Assembly (NCBI GenBank): GCA_963734595.1
Contig: CAVTHV010000037.1
Location: 768,472-832,471 of the forward strand
Length of the DNA: 64,000 nt
Direction: 5' to 3'
Source of the DNA: CAKKQX01 sp963734595
GTDB taxonomy: Bacteria > Pseudomonadota > Gammaproteobacteria > Burkholderiales > SG8-41
Part shown: positions 1-9,707 of the stretch, one piece after another
Layout of the letters: every line of letters starts with the position of its first letter
How positions within the stretch are numbered: position 1 is the stretch's first letter
Notes under the pieces: generated by a model
What the model was told of the DNA's origin: nothing
What the model saw: only the letters and a program-made list of their open reading frames with translations
The model's database searches: none
Program-made: the position numbers and the translations under genes

Positions 1-162
1 GCCGGCGAGTTTGGCGTTGGCCCTCTTGGCGAATTCCTCGGCCGATTTCGCGAACAGCGAGCCCGGTTCGCCGACGTGGCCGAACTTGATTTCCGTCTGG
101 GCGGTCGCGGCATGCGCGAACAGCGCGCAGGCGAGCAATGACAGCAGCTTGAAAGGTTTCAT
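1..162 (-). CDS. TRAP transporter substrate-binding protein (DctP family), N-terminal part
   Basis: Only the first 54 codons lie in the window; the gene runs off the left edge. The start ATG (160-162, minus strand) is preceded by a strong AAGGAGGA Shine-Dalgarno. The protein opens with a Sec signal peptide (MKPFKLLSLLACALFAHA) and continues with IKFGHVGEPGSLFAKSAEEF, typical of the first beta strand and helix of DctP-type periplasmic receptors of TRAP transporters. Members of the family bind carboxylates or other organic acids and deliver them to DctQ/DctM permeases. The ligand cannot be inferred from this fragment. A Bug-type receptor gene lies just upstream on the same strand. Confidence 0.75.
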   Translation of the reverse strand, partial: MKPFKLLSLLACALFAHAATAQTEIKFGHVGEPGSLFAKSAEEFAKRANAKLAG

Positions 163-362
163 GACATTCCTCCTTGGGTTGAGTGACTGCACGGTGCCCG
201 GCGCCCGGTTTTTGGTGGGTCGCTGCCAGGTCGCCACGGCTACTTTAGCTGATTTCCCTATTCTTGCGGAAACATCGCAGGCCTAACGGGGCCTGCGCAT
301 CGCGCCGGTTTCGTTTTTCTTGTGTGCGTTGATCCCGACCGCGATGCCGGCCCCGCAGCGCA

Positions 363-1328
363 TCACTGCTGCGGAATTTTGGCGTCCCGCACGACCTTCG
401 CCCATTTTTCTGTTTCGGACTTGAGCTTGGCGGTGAATTCCGCCGACGTGGACGGAATCGGTTCCATGCCCTGGGATTCGTAGCGCTGCCGCAGCTCCGC
501 GGAATGGAGCTGCGCTACCGTGGCCTTGTTGAGCTTGTCGACGATGGCACGCGGCGTGCCGGCCGGGACCAGCAGCCCGTACCAGGTGCCGTAATTGAAC
601 CCGGGAACGCCGGCTTCGGCAATCGTCGGCACGTCCGGCAGGGCGGGCGCGCGTTTCGCGGTCGTCACGCCGAAGGTGTGGAGGCGCCCCGCCTTCACGT
701 GCGGCAGCGCCGAAGCGAACGTCGACATGAACACCGTGACCTCGTTGCCCAGCACGGCGGTGAGCGCGGGTCCGGTGCCCTTGTAGGGCACATGGATCAT
801 CTTGATGTTGAGCGACATGTTCAGCAGTTCCATTGCCAGATGCGTGCCCGAGCCGAGACCCGCGGAGGCGAAGGTGAACTTGCCTGGCGAGGAGCGCGCG
901 AGCGTAATGAATTCCTTGAGCGTCTTTGCCGGCAGGGATGGGTGATTGACCAGGATGTTGGGCTGCTGCACGACGAGCGACACGGGGATGAGATCACGCA
1001 CCGACTTGTAGGGAAGCTTTTTGTACAGCGCGGCGTTGAAGGCCAGACTGATGTTGCCGAGCAGCATGGTGTAGCCGTCGGGCGTCGCCTTGGTGACGAT
1101 GTCGGTGCCGATCGTGCTGCCGGCGCCGGGCCGGTTGTCCACTACGACCTGCTGGCCCAGAGCCTTGCCCAGGCCTTCCGCAAGGACGCGGCCGGAGATG
1201 TCGGAGCCGCCCCCGGGCGCGAACGGCACGACCATGCGGATCGGCCGGCTCGGATATTCCTGCGCGCCGGCGGGCGCCAGCGCTGAGAGTAATGCCACAA
1301 GCAATGAGACAGATGCAACGCGTTTCAT
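363..1328 (-). CDS. Bug family tripartite tricarboxylate transporter receptor (TctC-like)
   Basis: A 321-residue periplasmic receptor. I chose the ATG at 1328 because it follows AGGAGGAGGAAT and begins a clear signal peptide (MKRVASVSLLVALLSALAPAGA). The longer frame upstream overlaps the next gene and is not needed. Directly after cleavage comes EYPSRPIRMVVPFAPGGGSD, the hallmark of Bug/TctC proteins, followed by the DNRPGAGSTIGTD motif. Length and motifs are normal for the family. Such receptors are heavily expanded in betaproteobacteria and often serve as orphan sensors or binders for carboxylates. The gene lies downstream of the aminotransferase gene on the same strand with a 73-bp gap, so they may be cotranscribed. 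The ligand is unknown, but a glyoxylate or hydroxyacid relative would fit the context. Confidence 0.93.
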   Translation of the reverse strand: MKRVASVSLLVALLSALAPAGAQEYPSRPIRMVVPFAPGGGSDISGRVLAEGLGKALGQQVVVDNRPGAGSTIGTDIVTKATPDGYTMLLGNISLAFNAALYKKLPYKSVRDLIPVSLVVQQPNILVNHPSLPAKTLKEFITLARSSPGKFTFASAGLGSGTHLAMELLNMSLNIKMIHVPYKGTGPALTAVLGNEVTVFMSTFASALPHVKAGRLHTFGVTTAKRAPALPDVPTIAEAGVPGFNYGTWYGLLVPAGTPRAIVDKLNKATVAQLHSAELRQRYESQGMEPIPSTSAEFTAKLKSETEKWAKVVRDAKIPQQ

Positions 1329-1401
1329 ATTCCTCCTCCTTTTGTTGTAAACAGCAACCGGTGATGCGCCTGACGAGTCGCTCGCCAGGCCATTTCTTGA
1401 T

Positions 1402-2601
1402 TCAGGCGGCGCGCTTTTTCGAGCCAGCCGCTTCGCCGTGGACCAGATATTCCGTCGCCGCGGCGACGCCGCCTTGCTTGTGCGGCACGCCGGCCAGCGC
1501 AAGCCCCATCTCGACGCCGCACAGGGTGCCGCACAGCATGAGATCGTTGAAATCGCCGAGGTGCCCGATACGGAATACCTTGTTTGCGATCTTGCCGAGC
1601 CCGCTGCCGAGCGACATGTTGAAATGATCGAGCACGACTTTGCGGAATGCGACTTCGCTGTGGCCCTCCGGCATCAGCACCGCGGTCAGCGCGCTCGAAT
1701 ATTCAGCCGGGTTGAGGCACAGGATCTCGAGTCCCCACGCGCGCACCGCGCGGCGCGTAGCCTCGGCGTGACGGTCATGGCGCTTGAATACGTTTTCCAG
1801 GCCTTCTTCTTCGACCAGCATCTTCAGCGCTTCGCGCAGGCCGTAGAGCAGATTGGTTGCGGGGGTATAGGGGAAAAAGCCGTTCTTGTTGCTGGCGAGC
1901 ATCTCGTCCCATGACCAGTAGGAACGCGGCAGCTTGGCGGATTTCGACGCGCTGAGCGCTTTGTCGCCGATCGCGTTGAACGACAATCCCGGCGGCAGCA
2001 TCAGCCCCTTCTGCGAGCCGGCGACGGTGACATCGACGCCCCATTCGTCGTGACGGTAATCGATCGAGGCGAGCGAGGAGATGGTGTCGACCATGAGCAG
2101 CGCCGGGTGCTGGGCGCGATCGATCGCTTTGCGGACCTCGCCGACGCGCGAGGTGACGCCGGTGGACGTCTCGTTATGCACGACGCACACCGCCTTGATT
2201 TCGTGCCTGCGGTCCGCGGCGAGGCTGGCCTCGATCGCCGCCGGATCGGCGCCATGTCTCCAGTCCCCTTTTATAAACTCGGGCGCGAGCCCGAGTTTGT
2301 TCGCCATGTTGAACCACAGCGTCGCGAACTGGCCGGTTTCGACCATCAGCACCTTGTCGCCGGGCGAGAGGGTGTTGACCAGCGCCGCTTCCCACGCGCC
2401 GGTGCCCGAGGCGGGGAAGATCACCACCGAACCCCGGGTTTTGAATACCTGTTTCAATCCGGCCAGCACTTCCTGGCCGAGACGCTGAAACTCCGGGCCG
2501 CGGTGATCGATGGTCGGGCTGTCGATGGCGCGCAACACGCGCTCGGGGACATTGGTCGGTCCCGGAATCTGCAGAAAATGTCGGCCGGCAAGATGTGCCA
2601 T
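1402..2601 (-). CDS. Alanine/serine--glyoxylate aminotransferase family protein
   Basis: A 399-residue PLP-dependent class V aminotransferase, closest in sequence style to serine--glyoxylate and alanine--glyoxylate transaminases. The N-terminus carries the IPGPTNVPERVL substrate loop. SGTGAWEAAL near residue 66 binds the PLP phosphate, D172 in VDTISSLASI would contact the pyridine nitrogen, and K198 in AGSQKGLMLPPG is the predicted Schiff-base lysine. Length is normal and the frame is intact. These enzymes move amino groups between serine or alanine and glyoxylate. The gene diverges from a GntR regulator gene whose downstream neighbour is a 2-hydroxyacid dehydrogenase, so a glyoxylate or hydroxyacid role is likely. 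The exact amino donor cannot be decided from sequence alone. Confidence 0.9.
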   Translation of the reverse strand: MAHLAGRHFLQIPGPTNVPERVLRAIDSPTIDHRGPEFQRLGQEVLAGLKQVFKTRGSVVIFPASGTGAWEAALVNTLSPGDKVLMVETGQFATLWFNMANKLGLAPEFIKGDWRHGADPAAIEASLAADRRHEIKAVCVVHNETSTGVTSRVGEVRKAIDRAQHPALLMVDTISSLASIDYRHDEWGVDVTVAGSQKGLMLPPGLSFNAIGDKALSASKSAKLPRSYWSWDEMLASNKNGFFPYTPATNLLYGLREALKMLVEEEGLENVFKRHDRHAEATRRAVRAWGLEILCLNPAEYSSALTAVLMPEGHSEVAFRKVVLDHFNMSLGSGLGKIANKVFRIGHLGDFNDLMLCGTLCGVEMGLALAGVPHKQGGVAAATEYLVHGEAAGSKKRAA

Positions 2602-2663
2602 ATCGGCTCTCCTCGGAAATCAGAGGCCGATGGTAACTCAGCGTAAACAGGCTTTCAACCGTG

Positions 2664-2782
2664 TTTTGTATGCAAAATTCAATGCGAACATGCCGAATGA
2701 CTAAGTGTTAACATACTACCTTGTTTTTATTATATTAATTGAAATTGATGTTTGTGCAAGAGCCGCGTATTATGCATACAAA
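2664..2782. promoter_or_regulatory. Divergent promoter region with two GntR/FCD operator-like sites
   Basis: The AT-rich 204-bp space between the aminotransferase and GntR genes contains the 10-mer TTTGTATGCA at 2665-2674 and its exact reverse complement at 2773-2782. Each sits in a longer imperfect palindrome (TTTTGTATGCAAAA at 2664-2677). FadR-type GntR proteins bind short palindromes of the TTGTATACAA kind, so these two sites are good candidates for autoregulation and for control of the divergent gene. They are about 108 bp apart, near ten helical turns, which would allow looping. The assignment to this regulator is inferred from position. Confidence 0.55.
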
Positions 2783-2805
2783 TTAATTTTCAGCATGGGT
2801 TCACG

Positions 2806-3510
2806 ATGGATTCCACCCAAATTCACGCCGCAGTCGTGGGCAAGGCCGTTGCGCTGACCGAACGCCGCCTGTTGCATGAAGAGGTCGTCGATCAGCTGCG
2901 CGACATGATCGTGCAGGGCGGGCTGGCGCCCGAGACCAAGTTGAACGAGCGCGTGCTCGCCGCGCAACTCGGCATCTCGCGCACGCCGCTGCGGGAGGCG
3001 ATCAAGTATCTGGCGTCGGAAGGCCTGGTCGAATTGCTGCCGAACCGCGGCGCGGTGGTGGCGCCGCTCAGGGCCGCGAAGGTGCGCGAGATTTTTACGG
3101 TACTGGGTTCGCTCGAAGCGTTGGCCGGGGAACTGGTCTGCCGCAACGCAACCGATGCCGACATTGCCGAAATCCGCGCGCTCCATTACCAGATGGTTGC
3201 GCACCACGCGCGGGGTGAGCTCGCGCAGTACTTCCGCTGCAACCAGCAGATCCATATCCGGCTCGTCGAGTGCGCAGGCAATGCGACGCTGGCCCAGGTC
3301 TATCGCGGCCTCAATGCCCACGTCCGGCGCGCGCGCTACATGGCGAACCTGTCGCGCGAGCGCTGGGACAAGGCGGTCAGGGAACACGAGGAAATTCTGG
3401 ACGCGCTGTCCGCGCGCGACAGCGCGCGCCTGCAGGCGCTGCTGCGCGACCACCTCGCCAACAAGCTGGTGCTGGTGATGGAGGCGCTGGGCGCCACAAC
3501 TCAGGACTGA
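2806..3510 (+). CDS. GntR family transcriptional regulator, FadR subfamily (FCD domain)
   Basis: A 234-residue regulator starting at the ATG at 2806. An in-frame ATG 54 bp upstream would add a poorly supported tail that overlaps the operator-like site. Residues about 20-85 form the winged helix-turn-helix, with LNERVLAAQLGISRTPLREA as the recognition segment. Residues about 90-225 form an all-helical FCD ligand domain. Its likely metal ligands are visible: N146 and H150 in NQQIH, H194 in REHEE and H216 in RDH. FCD proteins usually sense small carboxylates through a bound metal. The gene is divergent from the aminotransferase and 5 bp upstream of a flavin-dependent hydroxyacid dehydrogenase, so it probably controls both. 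Confidence 0.9.
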   Translation: MDSTQIHAAVVGKAVALTERRLLHEEVVDQLRDMIVQGGLAPETKLNERVLAAQLGISRTPLREAIKYLASEGLVELLPNRGAVVAPLRAAKVREIFTVLGSLEALAGELVCRNATDADIAEIRALHYQMVAHHARGELAQYFRCNQQIHIRLVECAGNATLAQVYRGLNAHVRRARYMANLSRERWDKAVREHEEILDALSARDSARLQALLRDHLANKLVLVMEALGATTQD

Positions 3511-3515
3511 TCGCG

Positions 3516-6434
3516 ATGAATGCGCCGGTGTTTCCGATCAAAGCCGTCAAGGCAGGCCCTGACCACGGTGCGCTGGCCGCGCGCCTGCGGCGCGAAATCC
3601 GGGGCGAGGTGCTGTTCGATGCCGCGTCGCGCGGCCGTTATGCGACCGATGCCTCGATTTACCAGATCGAACCGGTCGGTGTCGTGGTGCCCGAGACCGA
3701 GCAGGATGCGCTGATCGCGCTGCAGATCGCAGTGGACGAGGGCGTGCCGCTGTTGCCGCGCGGCGGCGGCACCTCGCAGTGCGGGCAGACCGTCGGTGCA
3801 GCGCTCGTCATCGACAACAGCAAGCACCTGAATCAGATCATCGCTTTCGATAAAGAGGCGCGCACGGCGATCGTGCAGCCCGGCGTGGTGCTCGACCAAT
3901 TCAATGCGTATCTCAAGCCGCACGGCCTGTGGTATCCGGTCGATGTCTCGACCAGCGCGCAGGCGACGCTGGGCGGCATGGCCGGCAACAATTCCTGCGG
4001 CTCGCGCTCTATCCATTACGGCAACATGGTGCACAACGTGCGCGGCATCGAGGCGGTGCTGGCCGACGGCTCGCAATTTCATTTTGGCGCCGTGCCGGGC
4101 GACCTGTCGCAGCTTGACGGACCGCAGGGCTATGTCGAACTGGTCAGTAAAATCCGCGCGATCGCCGCGCGCGAGGCCGGGGAAATCGAGCAGCGCTATC
4201 CCAAGCTGTTGCGCCGCGTCGGCGGCTATAACCTCGACATGATGGCAGCGGCGCCGCTCAACATGGCGCACCTGCTGGTAGGCTCCGAAGGCACGCTGGC
4301 CTATTCGCAGCGCCTCCATCTGCAATCTGTCGCCGCTGCCGAAACACAAGACGCTCGGCGTCTGCCATTTCCCGGCTTTTTACCAGGCGATGGCAGGCGG
4401 CGCAGCATCTGGTCAAGCTCAAGCCCGTCGCGGTCGAACTGGTCGACCGCACCATGATCGCGCTGGCACGCGACAATCCTGCGTTCAGGGCCACGGTCGA
4501 GAAATTCATCAAGGGCGATCCCGATGCGATCCTGCTGGTCGAATTCGCAGGCGATGACCGTGACGAGCAGCTGGCGAAGCTGAAACAGCTGGGCGAGCTG
4601 ATGGGTGACCTTGGTTTCCCGGGCGGCGTGGTGGAAATTGCCGACGCGCAGCTGCAGCGCGACGTATGGGAGGTGAGGAAGGCCGGACTCAACATCATGA
4701 TGTCGATGAAAGGCGACGGCAAGCCGGTGTCTTTCATCGAGGACTGCGCGGTGCCGCTCGAACATCTCGCCGAATACACCGATCGCCTGACCGCCGTGTT
4801 CGAGAAACACGGCACCAAAGGCACGTGGTACGCACATGCCTCGGTCGGCTGCCTGCATGTGCGCCCGATTCTGAACATGCGTGAAGACGGCGCGCAAAAA
4901 ATGCGCGCCATCGCCGAAGAAGCCGCCGAGCTGGTCAGGCAGTACAAAGGCGCCTACTCGGGCGAACATGGCGACGGCCTCGCGCGCTCGGAATGGATCG
5001 CGCCGTTTTTCGGCCCCAGGCTCACCCGCGCCTTCGAGGAGATCAAGGAGATCTTCGATCCCAGGGGGCTCATGAATCCGGGCAAGATCGTGCGGCCGTC
5101 CAAACAGGACGACCGTTCGCTGTTCCGCTTCAAGCCCGGCTACCAAGCCGAAAAAATCGACACCGTGCTCGACTGGTCGGAGTGGGGCGGTTTCGACAAG
5201 GCGGTCGAGATGTGCAACAACAATGGCCATTGCCGCAAGTTCGATGCCGGCACCATGTGTCCGTCGTACCGCGTCACGCGCGAAGAGCAGCACCTGACGC
5301 GCGGCCGCGCCAACACGCTGCGGCTGGCGATTTCGGGCCAGCTCGGCCCCGGGGCCTTCACTTCCGATGCGATGTTCGAAACGCTCGACCTGTGCGTGTC
5401 GTGCAAGGGCTGCAAGCGCGAGTGCCCGACCGGCGTCGACATGGCCAAGATGAAGATCGAGTTTCTGCATCACTACCGCGAGCGCCACGGCCTGCCGCTC
5501 AAGGAGCGGCTCATCGCGTATCTTCCCCGTTATGCGCAGTTCGCTCCCCGCATCTCGCCTCTCGTGAACGTGCTGCAAAGCACGTTCAAGGGTTTCCTGG
5601 GTTTTGCGAAGGAGCGCTCGCTGCCGAAATGGCGCAGCGACGCATTCGATACGGACTCCTCCTGCACCGCGTCGCGGGGAAAATGCGGGAGCAATAGGGG
5701 AGGTCGTCCTCTTCGTCGACACCTTCAACCGCTACTTCGAGCCGGACAATGCGCGCGCCGCATTCGACGTCCTGCAGGCCGCAGGCTACACCGTTCACCT
5801 GCCACAAGCGCAAGACAGCGCCCGCCCGCTTTGCTGCGGCCGCACGTTTCTCGCGGGCGGCCTGGTGGATAAAGCAAAGCACGAAGCGCGCCGCATGATC
5901 GAAACGCTCAAACCCTACGTCGACCGCGGCATCCCGGTGGTGGGCCTCGAGCCTTCCTGCCTCTTCAGTCTGCGCGACGAGTTCCTGTCCATGCTGCCCG
6001 GGGCAGAAACGTCGCAGCTCGCGCTCAACGCTCTTTTGTTCGAGGAGTTTCTGGCGCGCGAGCATGATGCCGGACGGCTCGTTTTGAAACTCAAGGCCCT
6101 GCCGCAGAAAACAGCGCTGCTGCACGGCCACTGTCATCAGAAAGCCTTTGCCGTCATGCCCGCGGTACAGCGCGTGCTGAGCCTGATTCCCGAACTGAAA
6201 GTCGGGCTGATCGAGTCGGGCTGTTGCGGCATGGCGGGCAGCTTCGGCTTCGATGCCGGGCATTATCAGGCATCGATGAAAATGGCCGAGCTATCCCTGC
6301 TGCCGGCGGTGCGCGAAGCCGATGGCGATACGCTGCTCATCGCCGACGGCACGAGCTGCCGCCATCAGATTCACGACGGCGCAAAGCGTGAGGCGTGGCA
6401 CGTCGCGCGCGTGCTGCAGGCGGCGCTCGCGTAG
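3516..6434 (+). CDS. FAD-binding and Fe-S 2-hydroxyacid dehydrogenase (YdiJ/GlcD-GlcF type), frameshifted
   Basis: Reconstructed protein of about 970 residues, the usual size for fused GlcD-GlcF or YdiJ-like enzymes. Order: FAD-binding PCMH domain (LPRGGGTSQCGQ, GGMAGNNSCGSRS), FAD-oxidase C-terminal domain with EHGDGLARSEW, a ferredoxin-like segment (CVSCKGCKRECPTG), then cysteine-rich CCG-type domains (LCCGRTF, GLEPSCL, GHCHQK, SGCCGMAGSFG). Such enzymes oxidise D-lactate, glycolate or D-2-hydroxyglutarate at the membrane. The reading frame breaks three times, near 4326, 4396 and 5657, each by one extra base. Reading across them restores conserved sequence (LSPLPKHKTLGVCHFPAFYQ, then AQHLVKLKPVAVELVDRT). 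All motifs survive, so indel errors are more likely than decay. It follows the GntR gene by 5 bp and is probably in its operon. Confidence 0.85.
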
Positions 6435-6539
6435 CGGGGCAAGCTCATTCCCTTGCGCGCCTGACAAGCTTGCAGCGCTTCAAAACCCGAACTGCAGGAA
6501 ATCCGTAAGCCCCGAGGATCTGGCGGCGACGTCAGCCGT

Positions 6540-7857
6540 TTAGTGCGTGATGCCCATCAGGTGGTCGGGCAGCCAGGTGGCGATTTCCGGAAATACGCAC
6601 AGGATCACGATCTGCAGGATCATGCAGAGCACGTAGGGAATGGTGCCCCACATGATGCGCGTGACCGGCACATCCGGCGCGATCGAGCTGACGATGTAAA
6701 TGTTGAGTCCGACCGGCGGATGGATCAGGCCGATCTCCATGTTGATGGTGAGGATCACGCCGAACCACACCGGGTCGAAGCCGGCGGCCTTGATGATCGG
6801 ATAAAGGATCGGGGCGGTCATCAGGATGATCGCCGCCGGCGGGATGAAGAAGCCGCTGACGAGCAGGAACACGTTGATCATTCCCATCAGCACCCAGCGG
6901 TTGACGTGCATATCGGCAATCCCCTGCGCGAGCGTCTGCGTGAGATACAGGGACGTCAGCATGTAGCCGAACAACACGGCCGCGGCGATGATCATCAGGA
7001 TCATCACCGACTCTCTCGTGGTGTCGCGCAGAATCGACCCACCAGTCCCTGGGAGCCCACATGCGGTAGATCACCACCGCCAGCAGCACGCACAGCGCGG
7101 CGCCCACCCCCGCCGCTTCGGATGGGGTCGCAGCGCCGCCGTAGAGCGCGTACATGACGCCGGCGATGATGACGAGGAACGGCGCGATCTTCGGGATCGA
7201 CTGGAACTTTTCCTTCCAGCTGTAGCGGAAATCGGCTGCATGCGACCGGAATCCGCGCTTCCAGATGATGAACAGCGTCCACAGGATAAACAGGCCCGTG
7301 AGCATCAGGCCGGGCACCACGCCGGCGAGGAACAGGCGCCCGATCGAGGTCTCGGTGGCGATGCCGTAAAGAATGAAGGTGATCGACGGCGGAATCAGGA
7401 TGCCGAGCGTGCCGCCGGCGCAAATCGATCCGGTCGCCACGTCGTCGGGATAGCCCCGTTTGCGCATCTCGGGAATTCCCATCTTGCCGATCGCGGCGCA
7501 GCACGCAGGCGAGGAGCCGGTGAGCGCGGCGAAAATCGCGCACGCACCGAGGTTGGAAATCGCGAGGCCGCCCGGCAGGCGATACAGCCATCGGTCGAGC
7601 GCCTCGTACAGATCCTTGCCCGCCGGCGACGAGCCGATCGCCGCGCCCATCATCACGAACATCGGGATCGATACCAGCGTGAAGTCGTTCAACCCGGCGA
7701 AGAATGTCTCGGCCACCACGTGCAGCGCGTCGAACCCCTGGAAGATCACGATGAAGGCGATCGAGAGCGCGCCCAGGCCGAAGGCGACCGGCGCGCCCGA
7801 GAGCAGCACGACCAGCGTGACGACGAGGACGATCGCGCCCTGCGTTGACGGGCTCAT
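6540..7857 (-). CDS. TRAP transporter large permease (DctM), one frameshift
   Basis: The large integral-membrane subunit of a TRAP transporter, about 438 residues after correction and expected to span the membrane about 12 times. The N-terminus reads MSPSTQGAIVLVVTLVVLLS and the middle carries GSSPACCAAIGKMGIPEM and the re-entrant motif GGTLGILIPPSITFILYG. A frame break near 7027, one extra base, separates this from the C-terminal third, which contains GFFIPPAAIILMTAPILYP and GLIHPPVGLNIYIV. The start codon overlaps the stop of the small-permease gene (ATGA), which is standard for translationally coupled dctQM. It drives Na+-coupled uptake of the ligand delivered by the receptor encoded at 8468-9473. 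Confidence 0.88.
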
Positions 7858-8375
7858 GTCCGGCGCTCCGTTCCGATGCCGAAGGGCGGCTCGCGGCCGG
7901 TGACCAGGCAAAATAGCTCGACGACGTATTGCAGCGTCAGGATGCCAAGGCCGATCGGCATCGAGGCGTAGGGGATCCACAGGCGCACGCGCCACATCGT
8001 GTTCGAGAGCCAGCTCTGGCTCCACGCCTCGCGCCAATACATGCCAGGTGAGCACCATCATGACGATGCAGAACGCCATCGCCATCAGGGTCGAGACCAG
8101 CGCGAGCCAGTAACGCGGGCGCTGGCCGAGGTAGTGCGGCAGCACGTCGACGTTCACGTGGCCGCGTGTCAACAGCACGTACGGGCTGCCGATGAACGTC
8201 GCCGCGACCAGGCTGTAGGTGACGAAATCGGTCTGCCAGATGGTGTTCTCGTTGAGCACGTAGCGCACGAACACCATCTCGCAGACGACGACGACGCCGA
8301 CAGGCGATCAGCGCCGCCGCGACATAGCCGCAGAGCCGCGAGATCAGCTCTGACGGCGCGGGCAAAGTTATCCAT
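7854..8375 (-). CDS. TRAP transporter small permease (DctQ), several frameshifts
   Basis: The four-helix small subunit of the TRAP system, reconstructed from pieces in three frames. ISRLCGYVAAALIA is followed after a break near 8307 by VVVVCEMVFVRYVLNENTIW, the typical DctQ second segment. Then come the VTYSLVAATFIGSPYVL and HVNVDVLP motifs, and after a break near 8040 the C-terminal helix with QYVVELFCLVTG. A third break near 8346 would join the ATG at 8375 (MDNFARAV) to the body, but this start is uncertain. Each break is one extra base. Gene order receptor-DctQ-DctM on the minus strand is the normal TRAP operon order. Confidence 0.75.
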
Positions 8376-8467
8376 GGGTTGCTGGCGCGAGGCCGGTCGT
8401 CAGAACTGGCGCGGAAAACCGGCGGGCGGCTCACGCCGCCCGCCGACCAAAAGTGATCCGGCGCTGT

Positions 8468-9473
8468 TTACTTGACGCTCATCGCCTCGTCGATCAGTTT
8501 CTTGCCGTCCGGCACGTCCTTCGCGAACTCTGCGTAGGAACTCTTCTTCGCCACCTCGATCCACTGGTTGTACTCGGGCGTCGGTCAGGCTCTTGATCTC
8601 GACGCCGTGATCCTTGTACGCCTTGATCGTCGCCGCGTCGACCGACTCGGCCTTGTCCTCGTAGTACTTCTGCGCTTTCTTGCCGGCCTGCGATCAGCAC
8701 GTCCTGCTGCTTCTTGTCGAGTTTGTCGAAGCTCTTCTTCGACATGAGCACCGGCTCGTACATGAACCACAGCGCGTTGTTGCCGGGAGTGGTCAGGCAC
8801 TTCGCCTGCTCGTAGAGACGGAAGGACAGGAAGCTGCCCATGCTGGTGTCGGTACCCTCGGCGACGCCGGTCTGGAACGCATTGTAGATTTCGTTCGACG
8901 GCACCGAGACGATCGAGGCGCCCGCGGCCTGCCACATCTGCGCGAAGGTCGGGCCCGCGGCGCGGAACTTCAGCCCCTTCACGTCCTCGGGCTCGCAGGA
9001 TGCAGCTGCGCTTGGAAGCCATGCCGCCGCCGAACCAGGCGTCCGACAGAACGATGACGCCCGGCCTTTTCGATATGCGCCCGGATGTCCTTCATGAACT
9101 GCGAATTGTTCAGGCGCTTGGCGCGGTCATAGCTGCGCACCAGGCCGGGCATCAGGGTGGCGCTGAAAGCGCGCACCTGGCCGCTCGCGTAATCGAGCGG
9201 AAACAGGGTCATGTCGAGCTGGCCGTTCACCATTGCGTTCCACTGCTGCTCCGGCTTGAACAGCGAGGCGCCGGGGTAGACCTGGATTTCCAGATCGACG
9301 TTTGCCGCCTTGGCATCGCGCGCGATCATCTGCACCATGTCGTCGCGCACGTCGCCCTTGCCGCCGGGGAACTGGTGCGAGGCGCGTAACGTCACCGTGG
9401 CAGCCAGGGCCGAGCCGCCCAGCGCAACGGCGGCAAGGGTTGCCGCAACTCTAATCCATCCGAACTTGGTCAT
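8468..9473 (-). CDS. TRAP transporter substrate-binding protein (DctP), frameshifted
   Basis: Periplasmic receptor of the TRAP system, about 334 residues after correction. The ATG at 9473 has a GGAGGA Shine-Dalgarno and a signal peptide (MTKFGWIRVAATLAAVALGG). The mature part opens TVTLRASHQFPGGKGD and contains the DctP-typical QQWNAMVNGQLDM, VPSNEIYNAFQTGVAEGTD and NALWFMYEPVLMS segments. The frame breaks near 9060, 9000, 8690 and 8579, each by one extra base. Crossing them restores VIVLSDAWFGGGMASK, CEPEDVKGLKF, AGKKAQKYYEDKAESVDAA and EYNQWIEVAKKSSYAEFAKD. The real stop is TAA at 8468-8470. It is the first gene of the operon with DctQ and DctM. Confidence 0.82.
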
Positions 9474-9707
9474 TTGAGTCTCCTCCAGGGTTGTCGATTG
9501 ACCGCAATGTCGCGGCGCTTATTTTTACGCTGCATGACAGATTTTTGTCCGCAAACACGGGTGCCGTATTCTAAGCTTCCGCAGGCGGCAGGGCAAACCG
9601 CCTGCTTTCCCGAAATTGCCTTGCCCTGCGCGGTGTGTTGCCGGACACGCCTGCCGTTCCTGTTTCAGTGGCGAACGGCGTAACGGCGCACTTTCGCTTC
9701 GTCAACT

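Noticed and set aside
504..1286. Open frame of 260 codons on the plus strand opposite the Bug receptor gene
   Set aside because: Composition is rich in Arg, His and Gly as expected for the antisense of a GC-rich gene; no family motifs and no Shine-Dalgarno.
9474..9707. Possible small gene or RNA between the TRAP receptor and the enolase-superfamily gene
   Set aside because: The open frame has no family features and no convincing structure or promoter was seen.
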